A DNA stretch of 64,000 bases from Warburgia ugandensis (lineage: Eukaryota > Streptophyta > Magnoliopsida > Canellales > Canellaceae). Below the pieces are notes generated by a model, which was not told the DNA's origin, searched no databases, and saw only the letters and a list, made by a program, of their open reading frames with translations. Position numbers and translations under genes: made by a program. The stretch spans positions 34,295,217 through 34,359,216 of the forward strand of contig CP141139.1 in assembly GCA_035236585.1 (NCBI GenBank), given 5' to 3'. This document shows positions 38,101 to 51,376 of the stretch, one piece after another. Numbering within the stretch: the stretch's first letter is position 1; each line of letters begins with the position of its first letter.

Positions 38101-39039
38101 GCCATAATCTTTAGTTTGCTGTTCTTCTCATTCCATCATTTCTACAAAGAAACACTCAATGATATTAGAACAAAAAAGGCTATGTAATGAATTTAACAAA
38201 ACCAAATTCCATCCAATAATTGAATTGCTAAGTACGTAGGACCTATGGATATTGATCATTAAGTACTATAGAGAGAACAAGTATATGGTTAAGGAAAATG
38301 ACACTTGACATAGTACTTAAATAACAAGAAATGCCATAAGATGATGTACATAGACTATGAATGTGATAGAGAGATGGATATGATATAAGCCATGGAAATT
38401 CCATAACAAACTAAATTCAATGAGTATTTCATGCATTTGATAAGGTTCAAGTAGAATCACAAAGATTGGTAGTTAATGCCATTGTTGAACTTTATAAATT
38501 CTGCTATGTGATGATTTGCATGTTTCATGCTTTTGGTTATAAATACTTTAGAAATGGAATTGCCATACCAAGCACCATGTTTTCCATCTATGTATGAGAT
38601 TTCTCTCTTCTTCTTTTTTCCCCTAAAGCTGGGCCACATGTTTCATATTATGAAATAAATAAGAATCTCTTTTGAATTAGATTGGATTTAACTAAGCTAT
38701 GAATCTTATTCGCCAACTCAACTAATAAAAAATTTACCAAAAGATTTCAAACCACTAATAACATTAGTAAATGTAGTAATAGATTTCAAAAATAGAATCA
38801 TTACTTTCCAACATAAAAATATTCATTGTTATGGATTGCCTATAGGTTGTCCCAAAATTCTTTGGCTGATGTGGAGGTTGACATTAGATTGAATTCATTA
38901 ACATCTAAAGCATAAACTCATGGTTTTGGTATTGCAAGAAATTTTAAAGCTACACCACCTATGCTGAGAGAGATTGGCCTTGATTTAACTAGAAAGCAAA
39001 CTAGAATAAAATGGAAACATGCATTGGAGTTACTAGATG
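38101..39039. other. CACTA-2 interior, unrecognised
   Basis: No gene is recognised with confidence. The plus-strand segment 38870-39039 encodes, with stops, THGFGIARNFKATPPML then REIGLDLTRKQTRIKWKHA. It looks protein-derived but I cannot place the family. It directly precedes the petA fragment. Confidence 0.35.
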
Positions 39040-39288
39040 TTTTTACTAGAAATAGTATGTAAAGAAAAAGGGGGATATGAAATAACCATAGCTAATGCAT
39101 TGGATGGACACTAAGTAGTTGATATTATACCTCCAAGGCCAGAACTTCTTGTTTCAGAGGGTGAATCTATCAAGCTTGATCAACCATTAATGAGTGATCC
39201 TAATGTGGGTGGATTTGGTTAGGGAGATGCAGAAATAGTACTTTAAGATCCATCATGTGTCCAAGGTTTGTTGTTCTTTTTGGCAAGA
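39040..39288 (+). pseudogene. petA: Plastid petA (cytochrome f) fragment
   Basis: Translation gives KEKGGYEITIANALDGH, a stop, [32 protein letters not shown], a stop, GDAEIVL, a stop, DPSCVQGLLFFLA. This is the C-terminal part of cytochrome f of the plastid b6f complex, from the lysine-rich lumen-side segment to the start of the membrane anchor. The stops fall where plastid petA has R/Q and Q codons, consistent with C-to-T decay after transfer to the nucleus. It lies in CACTA-2 on the strand opposite to the transposase gene. The upstream part of petA and the end of the anchor are absent. It is a nuclear plastid-DNA fragment carried by a transposon. Confidence 0.92.
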
Positions 39289-39464
39289 AAAGAGGAAGCA
39301 ATCAAGCACACCTATAAGATCACGCTTGTTAACTTTGATTCATCTGAATGAATACCTCCAAAACTAGGATTTGCACACGAATTACTTAATTCTCTATAGA
39401 AAATGATGAAAATTAGTCATTAAGAATAAATCAATCAACAGCAATAAATGGAGGCAACCCCCCA

Positions 39465-40490
39465 CCCACTACTCGGATCCCCCTGCACCTTCGCCATACC
39501 TCTCCCCCCTCTTTGGTCCCCACTCGAACCCCCTCACTGTCCCCCACCTCCCCCCTCTTCTATCCTCACCTGAACCTCCTCCTTGGCCCCCACCTTCCCC
39601 CTCTTTGATCCTCACCTGAACCCCCTCCCTGCCCCCACCTTCCCCCTCTCCGGTCTCTAGTCTCCACTCGAACCCCCTCCCCGCCCCCACCAACCCCCTA
39701 TTTGGTCCCCACAGAAACCCCCTCCCCCTCTTTGGTGCCACACAGAACCCCTCCCTACCCCCACCTCCCCTTCTCTAGTCCTCACCGAACCCCTCCCCTG
39801 CCCCTCACCTCCCCCCTCTCCTATGCCCACCCTGCCCCCACCTCCCTCCTCTCCGGTCCCCACCCTAATCCCCACCTCTCCCCTCTTCGATATACCCCAC
39901 TCAAAACCCCACCCTACCCCCTACCTCCCCCTCTCTAATCCCCACCCTACCCCCTACCTCCCCCTCTCTAATCCCCACCCAAACCCCCACCTCCCCCTCT
40001 CTAGTCCCCACTCAAACCCCCACCTCACCCCCCACCTCACCCCCACGCCACGCCACCCCACCCCTACCTCCCCCTCTTTGGTCTCCACTCAAACCACCTT
40101 CCCTACCCCCACCTGCCCGCCCTAGTGCTCACCGAACCCCCTCCCCGCCCCTCACCTCCCCCCCTCTCCTATGCCCACCCCGACCCCCACCTCCCCCTCT
40201 CCGATCCCCACCCTACCCCCACCTCTCCCCTCTCGGATATACCCCACTCGCAACCCCACCCTACCCCCTACCTCCCCCTCTCTAATCCCCGCCCAAACCC
40301 CCACCTCACCCCCCACGCCACCCCGCCCCTACCTCCCCCTCTTTGGTATCCACTCAAACCCCCTTTCCTACCCTCCATCTACCCCCTATCTGGTCCCCAC
40401 ACAAACCCCCTCCCCTCCCTCTAATACCCCACCCGAACTCCACCCCGCCCCTCTCCAGCACTCCCACCCGAACCCCACTCTGATACCCCA
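39465..40490 (-). repeat. C-rich (minus strand G-rich) minisatellite, about 1 kb
   Basis: Degenerate units of about 30-35 bp are built from CCCCACC, CCCCCTCTCTAGT/TTTGGT and CCCACTCAAACCCC. A larger duplicated segment is also visible: about 39790-40020 recurs at 40135-40310 (CTCCTATGCCCACC through ATCCCC). The minus strand has dozens of G-runs, giving high G-quadruplex potential. It matches the 0.33-kb G-rich repeat of CACTA-1 (7280-7605). Proline/histidine/serine-rich open frames over it are compositional. Confidence 0.92.
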
Positions 40491-40690
40491 AAGTTTACTT
40501 GTACCACAAAATATGGTGATAATCAAATTTAAGAAATAAAAATATGTGATTATCAAAAAAGTACAAAAAATGTAGTAATAAAAGAACATAAGCAAAATAA
40601 GATGGTAAATTCATTTTGAGGTGGGAATGTGGGTGTGTTGGCTTAAATTTCCCTATCATGAGTTATATATATATGCATGCATGCATGGGT

Positions 40691-40821
<131 letters not shown>

Positions 40822-40829
40822 TGTTGACA

Positions 40830-40958
40830 CTAAATTCACATAAGTTAAACTTTTATAAATTGTTATTTGATATACATACTTTAAAAGTGTACACTTTTGA
40901 AGTCAACATAGGTTCATGCATATAGTCTTTGTACGCACACATATAGCTACCTATAAAT

Positions 40959-40996
<38 letters not shown>

Positions 40997-42060
40997 CTCA
41001 TGACAAAAGAGCTAATTAAAATATGGAATTAAGGATTAGGGTTAGGGTTTAAGTTCAATATTTAAGGTTCAGGACACATGGTTAATTAGGTTAGGGTTCT
41101 ATATACTTCATTTTAAATGAATATATATATATGTACGTATTTGATTGACACTAAGCTTTCAAAGTTTACTTGCATCATAAAATATTATAGAAAGACTCCT
41201 AAAGAAATAAAAATATGTGATAACCAAAGAAGTACAAAGACTATAGTAATAAAAGAACATAAGCAAAATAAGACAGTAAATTAATTCTGAGATGGGAATG
41301 TGAGAGAGAGAGAGGTCATATATATAAGCTTTCTTGATACTAAATTCACATAAGTTAAACTTTTATAAATTGTTATTTGATATATATACTTTAAAAGTGT
41401 ACACTTTTGAAGTCAACATATATAATAGTTTCATGCATATATTATTTGTACGCACATATAAATATGGAATTAGGGTTTAGGGTTAGGGTTCGAGTTTAGA
41501 GTTTGGGGTTTAATATGTACATATTTGATTGACACTAAGGTTCCAAAGTTTATTTGTGTCACAAAATATTGTAGAAAGAATATGTGATAACCAAAGAAGT
41601 ACAAAAACTATAGTAATAAAAGAAAATTAAGCAAAAAACGATGAACAATTAATTATGATGTGTGTTATATTTTTAAAGTCATTTTTGAAAGAAAAAAAAA
41701 AAAAAAACAACTTTAAAAGTCTTAACTTCTAAAGTTGTTTTATTGAAAACGACTTTAAATGTCTTAGCTTTTAAAGTCATCATTTTTCTTAAAACGACTT
41801 TAAATGTTATAACTTTTGAAGTTGTATTCAATAAAACGACTTTAAAAGTCATAACTTTTAAAGTCGTTTTATTGAAAATGACTTTAAATGTATACAATAT
41901 TTTTTAATTTTTTAATTCAGAATATATACACCTGTTATCTTTGTACTTCACAATATTTAACTAGTAATATACAATGAAATGACCTTTTTATGATAGTGAA
42001 CATTGATTATGCATTCTTTTTATGCATATATACATATATATATATATAGCTCACTGTTAA
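40830..42060 (-). repeat. Internal repeats with stem-loops and telomere-like motifs (CACTA-2)
   Basis: Two copies (about 40830-41330 and 41331-41930) share TTGACACTAAATTCACATAA-like text, ACTTTAAAAGTGTACACTTT, a TTAGGGTTTAGGGTTAGGG-like cluster (41030-41095 and 41464-41512) and AAATATTGTAGAAAGA-like blocks. A dense run of AAAGTCGTTTT / AACGACTTTAAA inverted pairs is at 41665-41890. This is the counterpart of 5500-7240 in CACTA-1. Confidence 0.8.
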
Positions 42061-42174
42061 TATTGATTCATATAGCTCATAACAAAAGCAGAGATAAAAA
42101 TTATAAGCATGAAATTATATATATTACAACTAAGTAATATACATATTCTATGTATCCCAAAATATATATTGTTT

Positions 42175-45100
42175 TCAAACCCAAGTGCCTTCCTCACCAT
42201 TGTCACGCACATAATCCTGATTGTCACCAAGTAGTGCTTTGATTGATGGGATTGTTTTGGTAATAGAAGGGTAATTGGTTTCATCATCTCCTAAGTCATC
42301 TTCCTCATAAAAATCCCTTGGACAGGATGATAAAATCGTTAACCATCTCTTATCACATTCATCTTGTACCTAAAATACTTGTTTTGCTTGAGATGCCAAA
42401 ATAAATTAATCATTTTTATGGCCAATCCTGTTAAGGTCAACCAATGTCTACCCAAGGGCATTAGTTTTGATGCTCTTATGTTCCACCCAATCACACTTAA
42501 ACACAACCAGAGTTCTAAAAGCATAATCCAAGGCCCATATCTCTCTTATAAACTCGTAATAAATATCATTCGCCACTATTTGCCTATTTCCTTTAAACTT
42601 GAAAAGAATGTAGCATTGGCAACTAAGCTAACTCCACTATTCTATTGCACTATTGAGTTATCACGGTCTTTTGTGTAAAAGCGATAACCATTAATGGCAT
42701 ATTCAGTATATTTTATTACTTCTGGTCGTGGTCCCATTACCATCCAGCCCAAGGTTTCTGATATCTCATTGCCTGTTACTTCTCGTTGATCTTGAATATG
42801 TGTATATTAAGTAGGCTTAAGTAAGATTAATATATATACATACATATATATATATACAAAATGTAGTTTTTTAACTTAAGTGAACTTTCTTTCATTTTAC
42901 CTTCCTACGCAGCCAATTATTGAAAGTATGACAATGCTCAGATTGTAGCCACTTTAGTTTCTTTGCGTAACTTGGATTCTTTACATTGAGTACATCCATG
43001 TGTTCACTACGTACACACACACAAATTAATAGATTAATCATGGAAAATGTAATTAACCATTAGCAATTAAATTTTACATAAGTGCATGCATGATCAACTT
43101 ACTCAATGTAAGGTTAAACTTCATCAACATTTCGTAACACAAAGATGCGTCTGGTCTCATTCTTTATAGTCAACGATCAATACATGACCACTTGATAGAG
43201 GTTTGCCAACCTTTGGATCATAAAATGCAATTGATTATTTCTTTCTTAGGATTCTAATGGCATCCACTCTTGCTAAGTACTCTGTGCAAAATTCCATTGC
43301 TTCCTCTGTAATATAACATTCAACTATACATCCCTCTGGCCAGTTGTAATTATTTACATACCCTTTTAAAATTTTCATGTATCTCTCAACCGAATACATC
43401 CATCGCAAGTAAACTAGACTACAGAGTCTAACCTCATCAATGAGGTTCACTGTTGAGTGTACCATGATGTCAAAGAAGGATGATGGGAAGATAATTTCAA
43501 ACTCACATAAAGTTGATACCAAATGACCTTGAATTTCTTATAATTTTGAAACATCAACTGCCTTCTTGCATAAAGCATTAAAGAAGTAACAGAATTTTGT
43601 AATGGCTCTCCCAACTTTGTCTGGTAACACAGAATGTTTTGCTATAGGTATTAGTTATTGCATCAATGCATGGCAATCGTGGGACTTTATCTCCAACAAT
43701 TTTAGCTCTTCCATAGAAACAATGTTTTTAAAGTTCGAAGATTAGCCGTTTGAGACTTTGAGCTCAAACAAGGTTTTACACATTATTCTCCTCTCCTCTC
43801 TAGCGAGGGTATAATTTGCCTTAGGCAGCTATATTCCTCGATTGCCCCCATCCTTAGGGTGCAACATCCTCTTCAAACCCATGTTCATAAGATCCATTTG
43901 AGTTGTAAGTCCATCCTTTGTTTTTTTTGGCATATTAAGCAAGGTACTAGTCAAGCTTTTACATACATTCTTCTCAATGTGCATGACATCTAGCACATGG
44001 TGCATTTGCAGTGATTTCCAATATGAAAGACAAAAAAATATTGATTTCTTCATCCAACAACTTCTACAATTGCTTTCACCTGCATGTTTACTTGATTTCT
44101 TCATATTCATTCCCCACAAGACATTAATATTTTCAACCTACTCCAATACCTGACTTCCTATCAACATCTTTGGAGGTGTCCTTGTCTTTACACTCCTATT
44201 AAATTCTCCCTTCTTAGAACAATATGGATGGTCTCTGCGCAACCATCTTTTGTGCCATAGGAATGCCATTTTCCTATCATGTTTAATTCATACAGCACAT
44301 ATTTGATCACTATAGATAGGACAAGCATTGTATCCTTTCACAGTGCATCTAGACAAATTACAATATGTAGGGAAGTTGCTTATTGTCTACAACAATATAG
44401 CCTTTAGGGTGAATGACTCTTTCTTGTATGCATCATATGCTTCAATGCTTATGTCCCATGATGGCTCCAAATCATCGATCGAGGGAGACAAGTACATGTC
44501 AATGTCATTCCCTAGCTGCTTTGGACCCAATATCAACATAGTCAACATCATACTTCCTCTTCATACATAAAGATGGTGGAAGGTTGTAACAAACTAATAT
44601 AATGGGCCAACAACTATACCTGCTACTCATAGAACCATGAGGATTAGTCCCATCTACAGATAATGCTAGACGTAGGTTTCTTGGTTCTTCATCAAAATTA
44701 GGCCACATAAAGTCTGCGGGTTTCCATGCTAGGCTATCTACTGGATGTTATGAAAAGCTATTAGCTACTCTATCATTGGTAAGCCACACTAATTTTTTTG
44801 CTATTTCTGTTATACGAAACATTCTTTTGGACCTTGGAATAGGGGGAAAGTACCATAAAACCTTTGTAGGAATGCATATAACTATCTTAGTTGAATTCTT
44901 CTTTAACTTCCATTTGAGCTGTCCATAAGTTGGGCATGTAGTTTTATCCTTATGCTCATTCCTATACAAGATTCAACTATTAGGACACGCATGTATCTTC
45001 TCATACTTTAATCTTAGTGCAGCCATGGTTTTCTTTGCCTACCAAGTGGACATCGCCAATTTATTATCCTTCGCTAGCATCTTACCCATTACTTTCAAGA

Positions 45101-45592
45101 TTTTTTTTAAACCTTGACCTAAAAAATAAAATATTAATTTCATGTTGTAAAGTTCTACTATTGCAGACAGCTTAGTATAATCTTTACACTTATGGTACAA
45201 AAGCTGATCAACTTCCTCTAATGTAACTTGAAATTGTTCAAGGTCATCCTGAAGTCATTGTGTGCATCTTGAAATATTGGTACAGTTGTACTACTATCTC
45301 TAACACTTCCTACAACGTCTTAATCATATATACCAGACCTTGTTGAGGGCATATGCGGAAGTTCTTCTCCAAGCCAAATCCATGGGTAGTAGCTTTCATT
45401 GATTCCATTAAAGCATAAGTGTTCTCTCAACACCCCTACAGTTACTTTTCTCAAGTTTTCACATTTTGAGTATGGACAACAAATGCAATTATGATCGACA
45501 CCTACGCTAAGTGTAAACTCTATGAAATTTTATGTACCCTCCTCATGTTCTTTTGATGTCCTTACCGCAGACATCCAAGCATATTTGTACAT
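42175..45592 (-). pseudogene. TNP2-like CACTA transposase, nearly full-length pseudogene
   Basis: The start ATG at 45592 gives YKYAWMSAVRTSKEHEEG, then NFIEFTLSVGVDHNCICCPY and YYPWIWLGEE: the transposase-associated N-terminal domain. Next come CPTYGQLKWK and KVLWYFPPIPRSKRMFR (44969-44820), RNLRLALSVDGTNPHGSMSS and SYSCWP-like (44690-44600; the Asp of VDGTNP is the usual first catalytic residue), FTLKAILL, SYWKSLQMHHVLDVMHIEKN (about 44010), DUF4218 (43690-43250, YMKILKGYV, EGCIVECYI) and DUF4216 (42700-42300, FKCDWVEH, LVDLNRIGHKND). It ends GTWV-stop. A 110-bp intron lies at 42791-42900. Several in-frame stops are visible, including one early in the N-terminal domain, so it is probably inactive. 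Confidence 0.92.
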
Positions 45593-46206
45593 TATCACAA
45601 GAAATTGAAGGAAATTTGTGTGAAAACTTATAAGACATGAAAAGATTAAGTTAGGCATTTTAACAAATATTAGATATACCTGAATTAGAAGTATTCAAAA
45701 TAACAACATTTCATGGAAATTTTCAATTAATAATGAAAAAGGCAGATTATGACAAACACATTCATGAATAAAATCAACTTTCAAAAGAACAATTTCTAAC
45801 CCACAACCTTGTAAAAATTCTTCAAATAAGCATAATACTTATGAGACAAACATAAAGATACTAACCAACACTCAAAAATCGATATTGACCCCAAATTTGT
45901 TAATGTAATTCAAATTCACACGGGTAAGAATTGGTTTGGAGTAGGGAAACAGAAATTTGGTTTAGTTTTTTGCACACAAATAATAAATAGAGAGCGCAAG
46001 GTGAAAGTTAATGAAATAATTCTTAAAACAAAAGAACAATTGAAGTCACTTTCAGAAAAATGACTTTCAAAGTCTATACTTTTAAAGTCGTTTTGTTGAA
46101 AAGGACTTTAATAATTTTTAAATTTTCACTTGAAATTTTTATTTACTTACCTTTTGTACATTACAAAATTTACATACATACACAATAAAACTGATTTTAC
46201 AACACA

Positions 46207-46241
<35 letters not shown>

Positions 46242-48184
46242 AAACACATAACAAGAAAATCAAATTATTTTTTGATTACTTCCAATGTTATATATATATA
46301 TATATATCAAAATGTTACATATTATTAGATCTTGGCAGCCAAGATCAACATCAAATCTATGCTTTTTCATCAAAATATGGCCTAGAATTTTGGTAATGCC
46401 ACTCTTTTTCTTCAAAATAGGCCAAAAGTTGATCTTATAACCACCCTCTTCATCAAACCCTAATTTTGGGTGAGAATCACAAATCATATTGTTCTCCCTT
46501 TCTTCAACAATGAGGCTTGAGAGAGAAGTTGTTGTCATTTTCAATAAAATCATATGATTTGGTGAAACCAAGATGATCAAACAGTTTCTCTAACCCCATG
46601 ATATGTAGTGTGAAAACCCACATGCTCTACAAAATAAAAACACAAAAAATTTAGTAATAAGAAAAGAAATATTTGTGTGATTTAAAAGAAGTTGTGGTTT
46701 ACTTAAAGTTTTTTCCATGACACAAACAGTCAAAATACAAAAATAGAAAGTAAGAAGGGAAAAATAGAGCAGCACAAGGCACAAAAGCGAAGCCGTCATG
46801 CCAAAATCATGAGAAGAAGAAGATAAAGGAAAAAATGTACTTTGACAGCTATTTATAAATCATTGCAGACTTTAGAAGTCGTTTAGTGAAAAACAACTTT
46901 GAAAATATCTAACTTTTGAGGTTGCTTAACACTAAACGACTTTAAAAGTCCGTTCCCACTAAATAAAATATTCTTGCCAAATTTATGGTGATACGTTTCT
47001 AGTCACTTCCTGAAAATGACTTCAAAAGTTATGCATTTTTAAAGTCATTTTTATGAAAATGACTTCAAATCATTTTTAAATTTTTAAATGAAAAAAATAT
47101 TTATTTAGGTTTTGTACATTACAAATTTAGATAGATACACAATGAAACTGATTTTACAACACAATCATATGTATATATATAAACAAATGCATCAACAAAG
47201 AAATCAAATTATTTTTTGATTACATCTAATGTTACATATATATATATATATCAAAATGTTACATATTATTAGATCTTGTCAACTAAGATCAAACAGAGAA
47301 TTTGCTTTTTTCATCAAAATCTGGCCTAATGTTTAGCTGAGACCACTCCTTTTCATCAAAATAGGCCAAAAGTTGATGTTATAACAACCACTCTTCATCA
47401 AACCCTAATTTTGTGTGAGAACCATAAATTGTATTGTTCTCCCTTTCTTTAATAGTGAGGCTTGAGAGAGAAGTAGTTGTCATTTTCAATGAAATCATAT
47501 GATTTTGGTGAAATCAGGATCATCAAACAGATTCTTTAAACCCATAATATGTAGTGTAAAACCCCACATGATCTACAAAATGAAAAAACAAAAAAGTTAG
47601 TAACAAGAATAGAAACATTCATGTGATTTAAAAGTTGTGGTTTGCTTACAGTTTTTTCCATGACACATACCGTCAAAATATAAAAAGGGAAAAAGAGAGC
47701 AGCATAAGGCCAAAAAACAAAGCCGCCATGCCAAAACCGTGAGAAGAAAAAGATAAAGGAAAAGACATACTTTGACAGCTTTGTTCTAAACCATCGAAGA
47801 CTGTAGAAGTCATTTAGTTCTAAATGACTTTGAAAATATCTAACTTTTGAACTCACTTAGCAATAAATGACTTTAAAAGTCCATTCCTGCTAAAGAAAAT
47901 ATTCTCGCCAAATTTATTGCTATACTTTTCAAGTCGTTTCCTTAAAACGACTTCAAAAGTTATGCATTTTTCAAGTCATTTTCATAAAAACGACTTGAAA
48001 AGTTCTTCTCAAGAAAAATTCCCTCCTCATGCCAATTTTTTAAAGCCACTTAAGCTTAAACGACTACTTAAGTATATATATTTCAAGTCATTTATTTTCA
48101 AATGGGTTCTAAAATATTTAGAAAGTTGGCGATCATATAAGCAACTTCTTTATGCTGACTTTAAAACCCTCCTGTGTAGTAGTG
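45593..48184 (-). repeat. Duplicated 5' region and right subterminal array of CACTA-2
   Basis: A segment of about 0.93-0.96 kb occurs twice (about 46020-46980 and 46985-47900). Both have AAAGTCGTTT-like hairpins, TTTTGTACATTACAAA, an (AT)n tract, AACCCTAATTTTG, and a GAGCAGCACAAGGC / GAGCAGCATAAGGC block. The last 300 bp hold dense stem-loop motifs (AAGTCGTTTCCTTAAAACGAC-like) up to the terminus. This is the expected transcription-start side of the element. A 106-codon minus frame at 46260-46580 has a degraded second copy at 47281-47500 and no known match. Confidence 0.75.
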
Positions 48185-51100
48185 TGAGTTGATGAAAGAG
48201 TCTGATAACATAATAGAACATGTAAAATCTATGTTAGTTGTTGCTAAGGAATTGGTAAGTCTAGGAAACTAAATACCCAAAAAATTATAGGAGTTTACTA
48301 TTCTTAATAGTCTATTGGTTTCTTAGAATCCTACACTTCTTGCACTTAATTTTTCTAAAGCCAATGTGATTATGAACAATCTAGTGTCGATGTTAGGGGT
48401 TGAAGGCTAAAGAAGAGAGAGAATAAATTTAGAAAAAAAAAATTCCTATGTTATTATGTCTAAAGATAAAGGGCATGGATCTTCTTCTTCTAAGACAAAT
48501 CAATTTCATGTAAGAAAAGAATTTAATAAAAAGGATAAGAGACCCTTGTTCAGTAGATTTAATGTGGCCAACTGGACATGTTCAAATTACTTTCTTAAAA
48601 GAACTAAGGGAGGAGGTAAGAGACCAAATAACGATAGCAAATTGAAGGGTAAAGATATGATCTGCATGATCATGGAAGCATTAATCATGGGAATAGAAGA
48701 AGTCTCATAGTTAATTAATTTTGCTACTAAGTGTCATATTGCAAATGCTAGAGAACTGTTTTTAAACTTTTAGAAGAAGGCTATAAGCAAACATATATTT
48801 ATTTATGAGAAACAATAGCTTCTGTAAGGTAAAGAGCTCAGGAATGGTTAGGATTATGCTTCCTAGTAGGAGGCACCTTGTGTTGACCAAGGTCCTTTTG
48901 TGCTGGGTCTTAGACACAATCTTCTCTCTATTTTGAAATTTGCTACAAAAGGTTTTGAAGTATGAAAATAAGCTAGAATGGATGTCTAGGTATGGTCTAC
49001 TAGCTATGTTGCAAGACAAACTAGATGTTTTTTAAAATATTATTTGTTTGTTGAAGATGGCAACTCCTTTTGATAAAGCAAAGAGAGTTATTAGCCACTT
49101 AAGGTCATTCACTCTAATGTCTGTGGTCTGTTGAATATTAAGAGTCACAAGGAAGTAACCTATTTCATTACATTCATTGATGATTATTCTAGATTTGAAT
49201 ATGTTTACTTCTAAGTAAGAAATTTGAGCTATTAGAAAAGTTTCAAGAGTTTAATATCATGTTAGAAAATCAGCTGGGTAGGATTATTAAAGTCCTATGA
49301 TCTGATGGAGGCGATGGATACATGAGTAGTGTATTCAACCAGTTTTAAAAGAGTGAATGTATAATGCATCAACTTACTTTACCCTATACTTCTAAATAAA
49401 ATGGAATTTTTGAAAGGCATCATGAGACCTTGTTAGATATGGTTCAAAGTATGTTGAGTCATTCCAAATTAGGAACTCAATTATTTAAGAGAAGCACTAT
49501 CCATTGCAATGTGTATCCTTAATTGTATACCTTTAACGGTAGTCAAAGTGACATCATATGAATTATAGACTAACAGAAAACAAGATACATAAATGATCTT
49601 AGAGTGCAAAGTACTAAAAGTACCAAACCCAAATAGGTTTACAATAGACCCTATGACTATAAAGTTTAACTCTAAAAGGTATTGTGACAACTTTAAAAGA
49701 TATAAGTTTGTAGTGTATCACTTCTATGAGTTAGTGGGGGAGTCAATTGAAAGTATGGATGCATATTTTCTACAATGTAAATTGGACCCTAAAGTTCCTA
49801 ATAAAGAAGGTTGAATTATTTAAGGTAGTAAAGCATAAGGAAAAATCTAGTGGTTCAATTGAGATATTAGATTGACATCCTAAGTTTGATACAATTTTTA
49901 AAAGTTTGAGAGATATGAGATCATCCTTTACCCTCAGGAATCACTATGTGATGTTAAGAGAGATAAAATAGAATGTCATGGTTGATGACAAACTTCAAAT
50001 AAATGATGATCTTGTAAGTTATTTTAAAGATGTTAATTCTAAGGATGTCTAGACAGGAAGAATCAAATTCCATCATAAAGAACTAAGATTGGGTTTATAG
50101 TAATCTTCTCGAAGGTAGGAAAGCCAATGGTTGTAAATGGATCTACAAGAGACTGAAATTCAATTGTTCAATTGAATAAGTATATGTCTAGGTTGGTTGC
50201 TAAAGGCTTTTTGGGTTGAGGACATTGATTATCACGAGACTTTCTCTTCAATGTCTAGATATCTCTCAATTAGGATTTTAAGGCCATAGTTGCACACTTA
50301 CATATTGAATTACACCAAACTTATGTTAAGATGGCCTTCCTCGATGGTGACTTGGAGGAATAGATTTTTAGGGAGGGTTCTCGAGGGTTTTCAAGATCTA
50401 AAACTTTAGAAGGTAATATGCGTATGTTGGTTGTCTTTAAGCGGACTAAAATAATCACTAAGATTGTGGTATCATACTTTCCATAATGTTATTTTGGAGT
50501 ATGGTTTTGAGCCCAATAGATATGATCATTGTATATACTCCTTTATTAGTAGGAGTGTTTATACAACTGTCATTATATGTTGATGACGTACTATTGATGG
50601 ACAATAATTTGGATATGATTGTAAAAACTAAAGAATGTCTTAAGACTTCGTTTGAAACGAAAGATTTGGATGAAGCCTCAAATATCGTAGGTATTGAAAT
50701 CTAGAGAAATAAGAAAGTTAGCTTATCTCAAGAATCATGTATTGATCAAGTCATCAAGAGATTTGATGGAGTTAGGTGGAAACCATGGACTCATCAATCT
50801 ATAAGGGCACTTAGTTAAGTAAGAAGAGACATCCTCAAGTAATGAAGATAGATTGGTTATGAAGTTTGAGCCTTATGCTTAAGGTGTAGGCAATTTGATA
50901 TATGTCATGACATGCATGGGCTCTATTGTTGGCCCTTTGAGTAGGTCTTAAAGGGACCCTAGTATTCCTCATTGGAATGTAGTTAAGTGGGTATTTCACT
51001 ACTTAGTGGATACTAAGGATTTGAACCACATTTTTCAAACAGAACAGCATGCCACTCTTGAATTTTTGGTTACATAACTTGAATGAGAGAAAATCTATAG

Positions 51101-51376
51101 CTAGGCATGTAATTTATATTTTTTAGAGTTGTGGTTTCTTAGAACAACAAGAGGCAAAAGTTTGTTGTGAAGTCCACCATGGATCTAAGGTTTTCTTGCA
51201 AATTTGAAGCTAGATGTATGACAGTACACTATTATAAAGCTAAAGTATGATAATTTAGCTAAACGTATATGTACTTAGAAACAATAAGGTTAGTTCAAAA
51301 AGCAAGCATATAGAGGTGTATTATCTACATGTGGTTGATATTCTATGGAAGAGGATAGGGATTGTGAGTCACATTC

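Noticed and set aside
39469..40595. Several proline/histidine- or glycine-rich open frames of up to 122 codons
   Set aside because: Low-complexity translations of the C-rich minisatellite in all frames.
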